From contig JAEWQO010000011.1 of the NCBI GenBank assembly GCA_023460315.1, positions 1 to 56,375 on the forward strand: a DNA stretch of 56,375 bases, read 5' to 3'. Source of the stretch: Actinomycetes bacterium (lineage in GTDB: Bacteria; Actinomycetota; Coriobacteriia; Coriobacteriales; Eggerthellaceae). Position numbers and translations under genes: made by a program. The notes under the pieces are model-generated. The model was given only the letters and a program-made list of their open reading frames with translations. It was not told the DNA's origin and searched no databases. Of the stretch, positions 1-7,993 are shown in pieces (the stretch's first letter is position 1; every line of letters begins with the position of its first letter).

Positions 1-143
1 AATATAATACCTATATTCGTGATTTTTTTGCAGGCAACTCCGGAAAATCATTACAGGATGCCATTACCTGCTGGAATTACAAGAAAAGCATAAAGGGACA
101 TAACCGGTATGAAATAACGGATTTGGAGGCCTTAAAATACTAA
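1..143 (+). CDS. C-terminal end of a DUF6434-like protein (partial)
   Basis: An open frame enters from the left edge (first full codon at 3) and stops with TAA at 141-143, giving 46 residues. The visible tail has the pattern YIRDFF..N.GKSLQDAI..W, then KGHNRYE.TDLEAL, which I associate with the DUF6434 domain found at the end of SAP-domain-like bacterial proteins of unknown function. The start and any N-terminal domain lie outside the window. It is one of only two plausible plus-strand genes here and converges on the next gene across an AT-rich inverted repeat. The family call is from memory of the motif and is moderate. Confidence 0.55.
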   Translation, partial: YNTYIRDFFAGNSGKSLQDAITCWNYKKSIKGHNRYEITDLEALKY

Positions 144-190
144 CCGAACTCTCGCCGGAAAGCATTTCTTTCAATATAGTACATACAACA

Positions 191-241
191 TTAATAACAG
201 ATTTTAATCGTACTAAGTTACCAATTAAAATCTGTTATTAA
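191..241. terminator. Bidirectional terminator-like inverted repeat between convergent genes
   Basis: A perfect 18-bp inverted repeat: left arm 191-208 (TTAATAACAGATTTTAAT), right arm 224-241, 15-nt loop. It lies between the plus-strand DUF6434-like stop at 143 and the minus-strand stop at 278, where a shared terminator is expected. The stem is AT-rich, so it could instead be a protein-binding palindrome. Confidence 0.55.
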
Positions 242-277
242 TACTTATTATACAGTGTGAATATTTTACATACTCAA

Positions 278-1054
278 TTACTCAATAGCTTCGGGAATTG
301 TATCCACAGTATCATTATCTATATCATTCGTTATTGGCTGCTTAGACTGTTCATCTGCGGTAATTATCTCTTCTGCTGCTTTTTGGGCAGCAACAGCTTC
401 TTCAAAGGCATTCCTTATTTCTTCAACCGCCGTAAAGTTTTTCCCTATTAGAATCCTATGTACCGGAGTTTTATCCTTCAGTTCAAAATAATCTGTAAGG
501 TCGAGCATGAGTTCAGCAGCATTATCTATGATCACCGAATCGATGGTATCCAAGTCAGCATTATTAACAGCACTAACTGCGGTAATATCGGCTGGAACAT
601 CAATATTATCACCATTGATATTTCGGCCCATTATTGCCTCCAATTGATTTCTTAATCGATCGTTTTCTTCCTTTAACTCTTCATTTTCCGATTCGAGGGA
701 ACTATTTTCAAAAAGTAGGTCATTTATCTGCCGCCTTAATTCTTCAATAATTAAATTAGCCGAGGACAATTCCCCTTCTAAATTAATAATTTCATTTTCC
801 AGTTCGATTTTTAAATTATCAAGTTCACTATATGCAGTATTCAATTCATCTTGGAGAATCAAGCTTATTTCGTTTAAGATATCCAATGTGCTTTGCAATT
901 CTGCAATATTAGATTCAAGACTCGCAATATTATTTTCTAATGATTCAAGTTCCTCCTGTAATTGTATATTTTTATTATCGCTTTCTGAGAGCATATAATT
1001 AAGCAAGGTAACCTGGCTGTTTAAATTTTGAATTTCATTATCTAAAGCACCCAT
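278..1054 (-). CDS. Coiled-coil protein of unknown function
   Basis: This 258-residue acidic protein has no recognised enzyme motif. Residues about 5-145 form a near-continuous heptad pattern rich in Leu, Ile, Glu and Asn, typical of a long alpha-helical coiled coil. A less regular domain follows at about 150-258, ending in an Asp/Thr-rich tail. There is no signal peptide or membrane segment, so it is probably cytoplasmic and oligomeric. The base composition is AT-richer than the recombinase region to its right, suggesting a different origin. No strong ribosome binding site precedes the chosen ATG at 1054, so the start is uncertain. Structural or scaffold-like roles are possible but not shown. 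Confidence 0.5.
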   Translation of the reverse strand: MGALDNEIQNLNSQVTLLNYMLSESDNKNIQLQEELESLENNIASLESNIAELQSTLDILNEISLILQDELNTAYSELDNLKIELENEIINLEGELSSANLIIEELRRQINDLLFENSSLESENEELKEENDRLRNQLEAIMGRNINGDNIDVPADITAVSAVNNADLDTIDSVIIDNAAELMLDLTDYFELKDKTPVHRILIGKNFTAVEEIRNAFEEAVAAQKAAEEIITADEQSKQPITNDIDNDTVDTIPEAIE

Positions 1055-1135
1055 ATGTCAAGCACACACCGAAAAATAATTTGAGATTTTTTCAATGTGT
1101 ATTTATAGATATAGCTCCCATATTAACACATATCT

Positions 1136-1182
1136 CCAAAAAGCCGAGGGCACAGTTATTGTTATCAGCTACTGTGCCCTCG
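1136..1182 (-). terminator. Rho-independent terminator after the FRG-domain gene
   Basis: A perfect 12-bp stem, CGAGGGCACAGT (1145-1156) with ACTGTGCCCTCG (1171-1182). On the minus strand it is followed by GGCTTTTT. It begins 4 nt after the stop of the FRG-domain frame at 1186, as expected for that operon's terminator. Confidence 0.85.
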
Positions 1183-1185
1183 ATT

Positions 1186-2277
1186 TTAATAGTCGTACTT
1201 TTTCCTGATATACCTCGCAACACTATCATAATCACCATATATAAATTTTTCGTTTATGCCCATAAAGTCCAACTCTTTTAATATTTTCTCTTTATCTTCA
1301 ACAACAATTATGATATCAGGCCAAACGCGCTGATGAGAAAGAATATGAGTGTTATAAAGACTTTCATCATAGGATATATAAGCTTGATAAATAAACAACC
1401 CTTGCTGATTTCTCCCTCTTTCAAATGACAATATGGGGGTATACAGAAAATTAGGAATACAGTTGAGCCACCAAACGGTTGCCCCACAATTTGAAGCCTG
1501 ATTTAAAAATGCTTGAAGCTTTAAAGTGTATTCCAATACGATCAGCTCAATCGTTCCGTATTGGTGTTTAATCTCTGCAACAAGGTCGTTATTCTCCCTG
1601 ACATATTCATATTTCAGTTCGTTCTTATACTTCCCATCGTTGTATGTGGGGAAGTTGGATTTTTTAGGGGAATATGGCTGCATGTCAACCAAATAATACT
1701 GCCAATCGTCCGACAAACGCTTGTAATAGTAATAAAATTTTTCAGGATACTGCTTATAAAAACCTTCAAAGGCCTTGTATAGTCTAACTATAATATTATC
1801 CTCGTTCCGCATAAAAAGGTTAAGAAAATTCTTATCTTCATTTTGCGAGAGCAAGTCTGTAATGTCAACCAACGCATCTTCCAGAAGATATACGAATCCT
1901 CTTTCCTTTTCAAAGCTTTCATCCGAACTACAAAAAGGCTAGCAGGCAAAGAATAATGCGACTAAAGGTGACCTTGTAAAGTCAATCAGATTTGTAGGTA
2001 TCCCATGGTGCTGAGCAAAAGCCAAGAAATGATTGCGTTCATCGGGAGAAAGCCTGTGAAATATCTCACGGCTAAACTCGTTTTTCATTTTGATAAATGG
2101 ATGTTCTCCATTCCTGAGTGCCGATGAAATGGTGTCATGATAATTAGTGGGCTCTCCGCGGAATATGTAGTTTTCATATTGATTGTTTGAAAATAAGGCG
2201 ATATAATCGGCCAAGCTCTTAACAATAATCTCTTTAGGAACAGGCAATCCTTTCAATTTTCTTTTGGAATATCTCAT
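1186..2277 (-). pseudogene. FRG-domain protein gene with an internal amber stop
   Basis: Read as one frame, this encodes about 363 codons. The N-terminal part shows FRG-domain signatures: YIFRGEP, then FAQHHGIPT, LIDFTRSPLVALFFAC. The frame is interrupted by TAG at 1939-1941, directly after the FFAC motif where family members usually continue with a polar residue. It then stays open for 250 more codons with no frameshift. The second half is basic and aromatic-rich and unrecognised. The ATG at 2277 overlaps the stop of the upstream gene by 4 nt (ATGA), implying translational coupling. FRG domains occur in many bacterial accessory genes of unknown role. A single CAG-to-TAG change could explain the break, so recent decay, a sequencing error or readthrough are all open. 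Confidence 0.7.
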
Positions 2278-2564
2278 TGCGGATCGCCTTCCCCGTAAAG
2301 AGGCTTCAATTTGTAAAGGCTTTGATTGACAGCATTCAACCAATGCTGCTTATCCCTCACCTGGCCTGATGCAGCGGTCGTATAAGATACAAGCTCGCTA
2401 TAAACAATCCGTTCATAAGGCTGCATAGTAAGCGTGTTTTTCATAAAATTCAGACGGTCTATAAAAGGCTTCGCTTCCTTTTTATTGCTGGCGTTTACAG
2501 CCCGCTGTACCAGTGACTCTATTTTTTCAAATTCTTCGGTTGTCAGTTTTTCTCCGTTTCCCAT
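2274..2564 (-). CDS. Small protein upstream of the FRG gene, unknown function
   Basis: This 96-residue protein starts at the ATG at 2564, chosen because GGAGG lies 7 nt upstream; an earlier in-frame ATG at 2606 lacks such a site. The product is charged and helical (GEKLTTEEFEKIESLVQRAV and so on), with no signal peptide or transmembrane segment. Its stop overlaps the start of the FRG-domain gene by 4 nt, so the two form a coupled two-gene operon ending at the terminator at 1136-1182. I do not recognise the family. Pairing with an FRG protein could mean a partner or antidote role, but that is only inference. Confidence 0.6.
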   Translation of the reverse strand: MGNGEKLTTEEFEKIESLVQRAVNASNKKEAKPFIDRLNFMKNTLTMQPYERIVYSELVSYTTAASGQVRDKQHWLNAVNQSLYKLKPLYGEGDPQ

Positions 2565-2660
2565 GGTATTCCTCCATACGTTTCTATTTAATTTAGGTTG
2601 TAACAATCATATTATACAACTTATTCCTGATTATCACAATCCTCTATAGCATCGGCTTAA

Positions 2661-2708
2661 TAGTAAACACGAGCTGATCAACTCAACAAAAGCAAGTTAA
2701 ATCAGCCC
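2661..2708 (-). terminator. Weak terminator-like hairpin after the recombinase operon
   Basis: On the minus strand GGGCTGAT (2708-2701) pairs with ATCAGCTC (2678-2671), including one G-U pair, and is followed by GTGTTTAC. It starts 8 nt beyond the last recombinase stop at 2716. The T tract is poor, so termination strength is uncertain. Confidence 0.4.
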
Positions 2709-2715
2709 GTATTTA

Positions 2716-4245
2716 TTATTCTGGATTTAAAAAATCTGCTACCTTCCAGACAGTCTCAATCCGCCTGTCCGGGTACACATAAATCTTATCAATTAACAAG
2801 TCCGCCAGCGGTTGCGTTAGGCAATCTGCCCGTTGAACATCCTCTGCGACAACAGCCGCCTTATTCGTACTATCCCTCTTCGCTTGAAGCTGCGCAGTCT
2901 TTGCTGATAGGATAGAATAGGCACTCCGCAGGCGGATCAGTTCCGAATCCAACTCGGCTTTTCGGACGTTATGCTGTTCCAGATTGATTTTTTTCAAAAT
3001 AAGCTGTTCATATAAATGCTGCTTCTCATACTGGCACATGTCAATCTGCCGTTTGTATTCCAACTGCTGCTCACTTTGCAGCCCCAATTCATTGATTTCA
3101 TGCAGATGGTCGGCATTCAAAAGGATTTGCGCCTGCTTGGAGATCACCTCAAATAACAGCTTTTCTAAATCTTTTTCCTTTACCTCCAGCCGATGGCAGG
3201 GAGCCGATGCATCCACCTTGGTGTACCGGCAGACAAAGACCGGTTCCTTTCGCGGAGCTCTCTGCATGGCGTGTCCGCAGCTGCCGCAGATCACCTTGCC
3301 CCGGAGAGAATAGCTTCGAGGCTTTTTGTCGCATTTAAAGTGCCGCAGCTTGGTCTGAACCTGGTCATAGACCTCTTTTTCCACAATGGCAGAATGATGG
3401 TTCGGGATTTTATACCATTCACTTTCATCCTTGAGCCGGGAGCGTGTTCCTCCGATTTCCCGGAGTGTACGCTTGCCGATCACATAGGTGCCGATATACC
3501 GTTCGTCTGTCAGAATACGCAGCACCGTTGACCGCTGCCAGATACCGATGCACCTTGATATGTCATGAAACCCCTTACCCTTAGCGGCGCGATATTCACC
3601 GGGGGTGGGGATTTTGTCTGCATACAGTGCTTTTACAATGTCCCCGGCGTGTTTCGCTTCTCGTGCCAACGCAAATATTCTGCGCACCACCGCCGCCGCT
3701 TCTTCATCAATGCCAAGCCGTCCATCCGGGCCTTTCCGGTAACCGTAACAGCAAACCCTACTCTGATACTCCCCACGTTTCATTTTTGCGTATTTGGCGC
3801 TTTTGGTCTTGCGGGATAAATCCATGCTGTAGTATTCGTGCATCAGGTACTTAAAGGCTACCGCCATTCCGCCCGTATCCTCCTTGTAATCCTTTGTATC
3901 GAAACCATCGCTCACGGAAAGGAAGCGGGTGCGGTACAGCGGAAAGACTTTTTCAAGAAAATACCCGGTTTCAATCATGTTGCGGCCAAAGCGGGAAAAA
4001 TCCTTCACAATAATGCAGTGAATTTTACTCTGACGAACCAATTCCAAAAGCTCCTGCATGGCAGGGCGCTCAAAGTTGACTCCGGAATAGCCGTTATCCA
4101 CAAACTCCGTGATCTTTACATTTTCCTGCTCCAAAGTGGCAATATGCCGCTGGAGGAGAAGTCTTTGATTGGCAATACTTAAACTGTCTGTTTTCGCATC
4201 CTCCAGGGAAAGACGAATATACATGGCAATCACATATTGGTTCAT
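2716..4245 (-). CDS. Large serine recombinase (third of three)
   Basis: A 509-residue site-specific recombinase. Domains in order: resolvase-type catalytic domain at about 5-150 with the nucleophile in YIRLS (Ser13) and the conserved IVKDFSRFGRN segment; recombinase domain at about 165-300; zinc-ribbon element starting at VICGSCGHAM with partner cysteines VCRY and APC; and a C-terminal coiled coil at about 375-460. The length matches the TnpX/TndX-like family. The ATG overlaps the previous recombinase stop by 4 nt (ATGA). Three adjacent family members in one operon usually mark one end of an integrative element, and not all need be essential for excision. No frameshift or missing motif is visible. 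Confidence 0.95.
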   Translation of the reverse strand: MNQYVIAMYIRLSLEDAKTDSLSIANQRLLLQRHIATLEQENVKITEFVDNGYSGVNFERPAMQELLELVRQSKIHCIIVKDFSRFGRNMIETGYFLEKVFPLYRTRFLSVSDGFDTKDYKEDTGGMAVAFKYLMHEYYSMDLSRKTKSAKYAKMKRGEYQSRVCCYGYRKGPDGRLGIDEEAAAVVRRIFALAREAKHAGDIVKALYADKIPTPGEYRAAKGKGFHDISRCIGIWQRSTVLRILTDERYIGTYVIGKRTLREIGGTRSRLKDESEWYKIPNHHSAIVEKEVYDQVQTKLRHFKCDKKPRSYSLRGKVICGSCGHAMQRAPRKEPVFVCRYTKVDASAPCHRLEVKEKDLEKLLFEVISKQAQILLNADHLHEINELGLQSEQQLEYKRQIDMCQYEKQHLYEQLILKKINLEQHNVRKAELDSELIRLRSAYSILSAKTAQLQAKRDSTNKAAVVAEDVQRADCLTQPLADLLIDKIYVYPDRRIETVWKVADFLNPE

Positions 4246-5930
4246 GCTACCGGCCTCCCTTCTGTGTTCGCAAGCAGAGCATTCAGCGAATGTTCCGTTC
4301 TCTCTAATTGGTTCAAGCCGCTTTCAAAGCGAAAATCCACCTCGATATGGCGGTCGGAGAATACCCGAATCCGGTCAACCAGCCGGTCAATGAGTGCTGC
4401 CGTAATATCCTCTTTGCCTTTAACTCCTGCAATCAGATTGGTCAGGTCGATGTATTCCGCGGCTTGCGATTCCACCTCCCGCAGCCGTCCGGTAAGCTCC
4501 TGCATCAGAACTGATTTGCTTTCAATCTTTTCGCCATAATCGGTGCGCATACGCCGATATTCCTCGTCGTTCAAAATGCCGATTACAAGGCTTTCGTAAA
4601 GGCTTTTCAGCATTCGCCGGTCCCGGTCAAGCTCCTGTCTCAGGGAATCCAGCCGGGCTTTGACAGCGAGCTGACGCGCCTCCATGTCGGGGCGTTTTCT
4701 CTTTAAAATAAGAGCGTTTCCCGCCGCAAGCTCCGCCTGCTTTTGGAGAATGGATAACAATGCGGACACCAGCTCCTTCTCCGGCAGGGAGTAGGGTTCG
4801 CAGGAGCCGCGCGCCCTGCGGCTGTTGGAAAGACAATGGAACAAATACACATCCGGGCCGCGTTTGCGCGCGCAGCGCTGCCGGTGCAGGCTGCCGCCGC
4901 AGTGCCCGCAGAAGATTTTCCCTTTAAAGAAATTGGGGGTGTAAGGCTTCTTTGGCTTCTGGACGGCTTCCTCCGCAACCTTTTGGCGAAAGATCTGAAC
5001 CGCTTCAAATATCTCACGGCTGACGATGGCTTCATGGGTATTTTCTATGATAATCCAATCGCTTTCCTCAGCAGGCGCCTGCTTATGGCAGACAGTCTTG
5101 GTTTTCCCCTGCACCAAATCGCCGGTGTAGGTGTCACAGGAAAGAATTTTACTGATCGTCCATGTCTGCCAGGCATTTTTCCCGATGAGGTTTTCATGGG
5201 CAATCAATCCAGCCGCCTTTTTCGTATGGCTGGGTGTGGGGATGCCTGCCTCATTCAGGCGGCGGGTAATGTCATTCAGGCTTACCTTTTCATACGCCCA
5301 CTGGAAAATCTGCCTTACCACCGGCGCGGTTGCCTCGTCAAGGATAAGCTGATGGCAGTTATCCGGGCTTTTCAGATAACCATAGGGCGGCCTTGCCCCG
5401 ACAAACTGTCCTTCCTTCATGCTCTGCCTTTGCTGTGCCTTGATTTTTCGCCCGATATCCAGCGAATAGGCTTCGTTAATCATATTTTTCAGGGGCAGCA
5501 TAATGCCGTCGCCGGGATTTATATGGGCGGTATCAAAATTGTCATTGATCGAAATGAATCGAACGTTCAGAGAGGGTAAGTATTTTTCAATGTAATAGCC
5601 GGTGTCAATGGCGTTTCGGCCAAACCGTGACAGGTCTTTTACTATAATGCAGTTGATGATGCCTTTTTCTGCATCCTCCAGCATTTTTTGAAAGGCAGGG
5701 CGATGGAAATTCGTGCCCGTCGTACCGTTGTCGATATAATAATCGTGGAGCCGCAGATCAGAAGAAAGGGAAATATAGCTTTCCAGAATACTTTTCTGTG
5801 TTTCCAGAGAATCCCCCCTTTTCTTGTTGTCCTCCACCGAAAGGCGGATGTAGCCGCACGCCCGGTACACCGAGCTTTCACAGGCCTGTTCCGGTATATC
5901 AGGCAGGTGTTTTCTGCTTTTTCTTGCCAT
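4242..5930 (-). CDS. Large serine recombinase (second of three)
   Basis: This 562-residue recombinase carries catalytic Ser31 in GYIRLS, preceded by a basic N-terminal extension of about 20 residues. The IVKDLSRFGRN motif, a recombinase domain, a zinc-ribbon segment (IFCGHCGGSL with later Cys in FHCLS and GSC) and a long C-terminal coiled coil follow. Its start shares one base with the stop of the upstream recombinase (TAATG), and its own stop overlaps the next start, so the three are translationally coupled. It differs clearly in sequence from its two neighbours, so this is an old set of paralogues and not a recent duplication. It is expected to act on attachment sites of the host element. 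Confidence 0.95.
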   Translation of the reverse strand: MARKSRKHLPDIPEQACESSVYRACGYIRLSVEDNKKRGDSLETQKSILESYISLSSDLRLHDYYIDNGTTGTNFHRPAFQKMLEDAEKGIINCIIVKDLSRFGRNAIDTGYYIEKYLPSLNVRFISINDNFDTAHINPGDGIMLPLKNMINEAYSLDIGRKIKAQQRQSMKEGQFVGARPPYGYLKSPDNCHQLILDEATAPVVRQIFQWAYEKVSLNDITRRLNEAGIPTPSHTKKAAGLIAHENLIGKNAWQTWTISKILSCDTYTGDLVQGKTKTVCHKQAPAEESDWIIIENTHEAIVSREIFEAVQIFRQKVAEEAVQKPKKPYTPNFFKGKIFCGHCGGSLHRQRCARKRGPDVYLFHCLSNSRRARGSCEPYSLPEKELVSALLSILQKQAELAAGNALILKRKRPDMEARQLAVKARLDSLRQELDRDRRMLKSLYESLVIGILNDEEYRRMRTDYGEKIESKSVLMQELTGRLREVESQAAEYIDLTNLIAGVKGKEDITAALIDRLVDRIRVFSDRHIEVDFRFESGLNQLERTEHSLNALLANTEGRPVA

Positions 5931-7567
5931 TATGCCACCACCTTTCCGGAAGCCTTCTCCACAGCCGGGGTATGGTAGACCTCAAGGGCTTTTTCATATT
6001 CGGGCTGATAGTTGAAGGTGATTTGAAGCTCGTTTTTGCCTGCAATCCGAATGGACTGAATCAAATGGGAAACCGTCTTCCGGTCAAGCTCTGTCAGCCC
6101 CTCAAACTGCTTGAAATGCTCCATCCAGACAAGCCGTTCGCTGGTATGGTTCCTGACATTTTCAAGCTCCTGCCGGAGCGCGGACAGCGCCTGGTTCAGC
6201 CGCTTTTCATCCTCAAGGTATTTGGCCTTGAAGGTCTTGTAATCCTCGGGAGAGAGCAGGCCGGTAATCATATTTTCATACAGAGTGGACTTGAATGCAG
6301 CGGTCTGTTTCAGCTGGTTCTGGTTTTCCGCAAGCTGTGCCTCCAGCCTGCGCGTCATCCGACTGCTAAGAGCCTCGGTATCGGCATTTTTCAGCACAGC
6401 CTCCAGAGAAGCGATGTTGCGGATATGGGCTTTCAGGCTCTCCAGCACACAGGCGGTCAAATCGCTTTCTTTGATGTGGGCGGGCGCTTCGCAGCCACCC
6501 TTTTTTCCGACAGGGCAATAATAATAGTGGTAGGTTTTCCCCTTGTACCGGTCGGTTTTGCGGGTCATACGGCTTCCGCAGCAGCCACAGACGAGAATGC
6601 CGGAAAAGAGCTGCACCCGGTCACTCCCCGGAGAAGTCCGGGTATCCAGACGCATCAGACGCTGTACCAGGTCAAAATCCCGCTTATGGATGATGGCCTC
6701 ATGGGCATCCTCTATGCGTACCCACTCATTTTCCGGCTTATCAATTAAATCCTTCAGCTTGTAGTTAAAGGTGCCCTGTTTTCCCTGAATCAGCGCTCCG
6801 GTATAGATTTCATCTTTCAGAATGCGAATTACCGTCGTGGCAGACCATCTGGCATCGGCTTTGTCCGCATACCCTTTCTTGGGATGGGGCAGGCCCCGAT
6901 CTCTTTTATAGCTTAATGGAGAGAGAACACCGGTGCGGTTTAGCTCTTCCGCAATTCTGGCGGCGCTCATGCCGTCCAGCTTCTGCTTGAAAATGCTCTG
7001 TACCACGCCTGCCGGATATTCGTCCGGTATAAGCTGATTTTTATTCTCCTCCGATTTTTTATAGCCGTACACGGCACAGGCACCGACATAATCACCGTTA
7101 CTGCGCTTTACGGACAGGGCGCTGCGGGTTTTTACGGAAATATCGTGACAGTAGGCGTCATTGATGATGCTTTTGACGGATACCACCAAATCATCACCGC
7201 TGTCTTTCAGGGTGTCGATATTGTCATTGAGCGCAATAAAACGCACGCCATAGGCGGGGAATATCCGGCGCAGATATCGCCCGGTTTCGATATAATCGCG
7301 TCCCAGGCGGGATAAGTCTTTGACGATGACACAATTAACGGTTCCCGCCTCAATTTCCGACATCATTTCCTTAAAGGCCGGACGGTCAAATAAAATGCCG
7401 CTCCAGCCATCGTCCACCTTTTCCGACACCACTTCGATATCCGGACTGCTTTCGATGAAGCTGTCCAGAAGTTTGCGCTGATTGGCAACGCTGTCGCTTT
7501 CGTTGTCCTTATCGTCGGTGTAGGACAGGCGGATATATTTCACTGCTTTATACTTTGTTTCAGACAT
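5930..7567 (-). CDS. Large serine recombinase (first of three)
   Basis: This 545-residue recombinase opens the recombinase operon. Ser15 in YIRLS is the predicted nucleophile. The catalytic domain includes IVKDLSRLGRDYIETGRY, followed by a recombinase domain, a zinc-ribbon region (LVCGCCGSRM, then YYYCPVGKKGGC) and a coiled coil at about 400-490. A GGAG-type ribosome binding site precedes the ATG at 7567. It lies downstream of the DUF6870-like gene and the helicase in the same direction, the usual order at the end of clostridial integrative elements. A decayed paralogue with the same IVKDLSRLGR motif sits at 51.9-52.9 kb next to a remnant of the same helicase. Confidence 0.95.
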   Translation of the reverse strand: MSETKYKAVKYIRLSYTDDKDNESDSVANQRKLLDSFIESSPDIEVVSEKVDDGWSGILFDRPAFKEMMSEIEAGTVNCVIVKDLSRLGRDYIETGRYLRRIFPAYGVRFIALNDNIDTLKDSGDDLVVSVKSIINDAYCHDISVKTRSALSVKRSNGDYVGACAVYGYKKSEENKNQLIPDEYPAGVVQSIFKQKLDGMSAARIAEELNRTGVLSPLSYKRDRGLPHPKKGYADKADARWSATTVIRILKDEIYTGALIQGKQGTFNYKLKDLIDKPENEWVRIEDAHEAIIHKRDFDLVQRLMRLDTRTSPGSDRVQLFSGILVCGCCGSRMTRKTDRYKGKTYHYYYCPVGKKGGCEAPAHIKESDLTACVLESLKAHIRNIASLEAVLKNADTEALSSRMTRRLEAQLAENQNQLKQTAAFKSTLYENMITGLLSPEDYKTFKAKYLEDEKRLNQALSALRQELENVRNHTSERLVWMEHFKQFEGLTELDRKTVSHLIQSIRIAGKNELQITFNYQPEYEKALEVYHTPAVEKASGKVVA

Positions 7568-7713
7568 GAAAAATCACTCCTTTGAAGAATGGGGGAATTC
7601 CCCGCACCGTAAAGGGTGATCATGGTATCGTCGTCAGATTCGGTTTTTCATTCTTTTTCCGATATCCACAGTACCATGGTGCGGAGAAAAAGTCCATTTT
7701 GCCGCTTTGTTGC

Positions 7714-7917
7714 TCATTCGCTGAAAAGTCTTTGCAGACAGTCCTCCAGAGTGACGCCGTTTTCAGCAAAACGGGCCCGGACCGTAAAATCTCCGCATTT
7801 GAAATGATAGGGGTCTTTGATCTGCCGAACAAATTCCGCAACCCGTTCTTCTTTCGGAAGGTTCTTATTCACGGTGATTTCCCGGATATCCACTAAATCA
7901 TGACTGATTGCTTCCAT
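7714..7917 (-). CDS. Small DUF6870-like protein of mobile elements
   Basis: The 67-residue product starts at the ATG at 7917, where AAAGGAGG lies 10 nt upstream; longer in-frame versions have no such site and run back into the helicase gene. The pattern VDIREITVNKNLP..ER, IKDPY.FKCGDF.V, and FAENGVTLEDCL resembles the small DUF6870 proteins often found between helicase and recombinase genes in clostridial integrative elements. No function is established. The family assignment is from motif memory. The decayed second copy of this region near 52.9 kb lacks this gene. Confidence 0.7.
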   Translation of the reverse strand: MEAISHDLVDIREITVNKNLPKEERVAEFVRQIKDPYHFKCGDFTVRARFAENGVTLEDCLQRLFSE

Positions 7918-7993
7918 GGCCTGCGCCTCCTTTTTCAAATTTCCGGCATATTCCCAAGTCGGGAATATGTCCACCGATTGGAAAGGAACCGGG

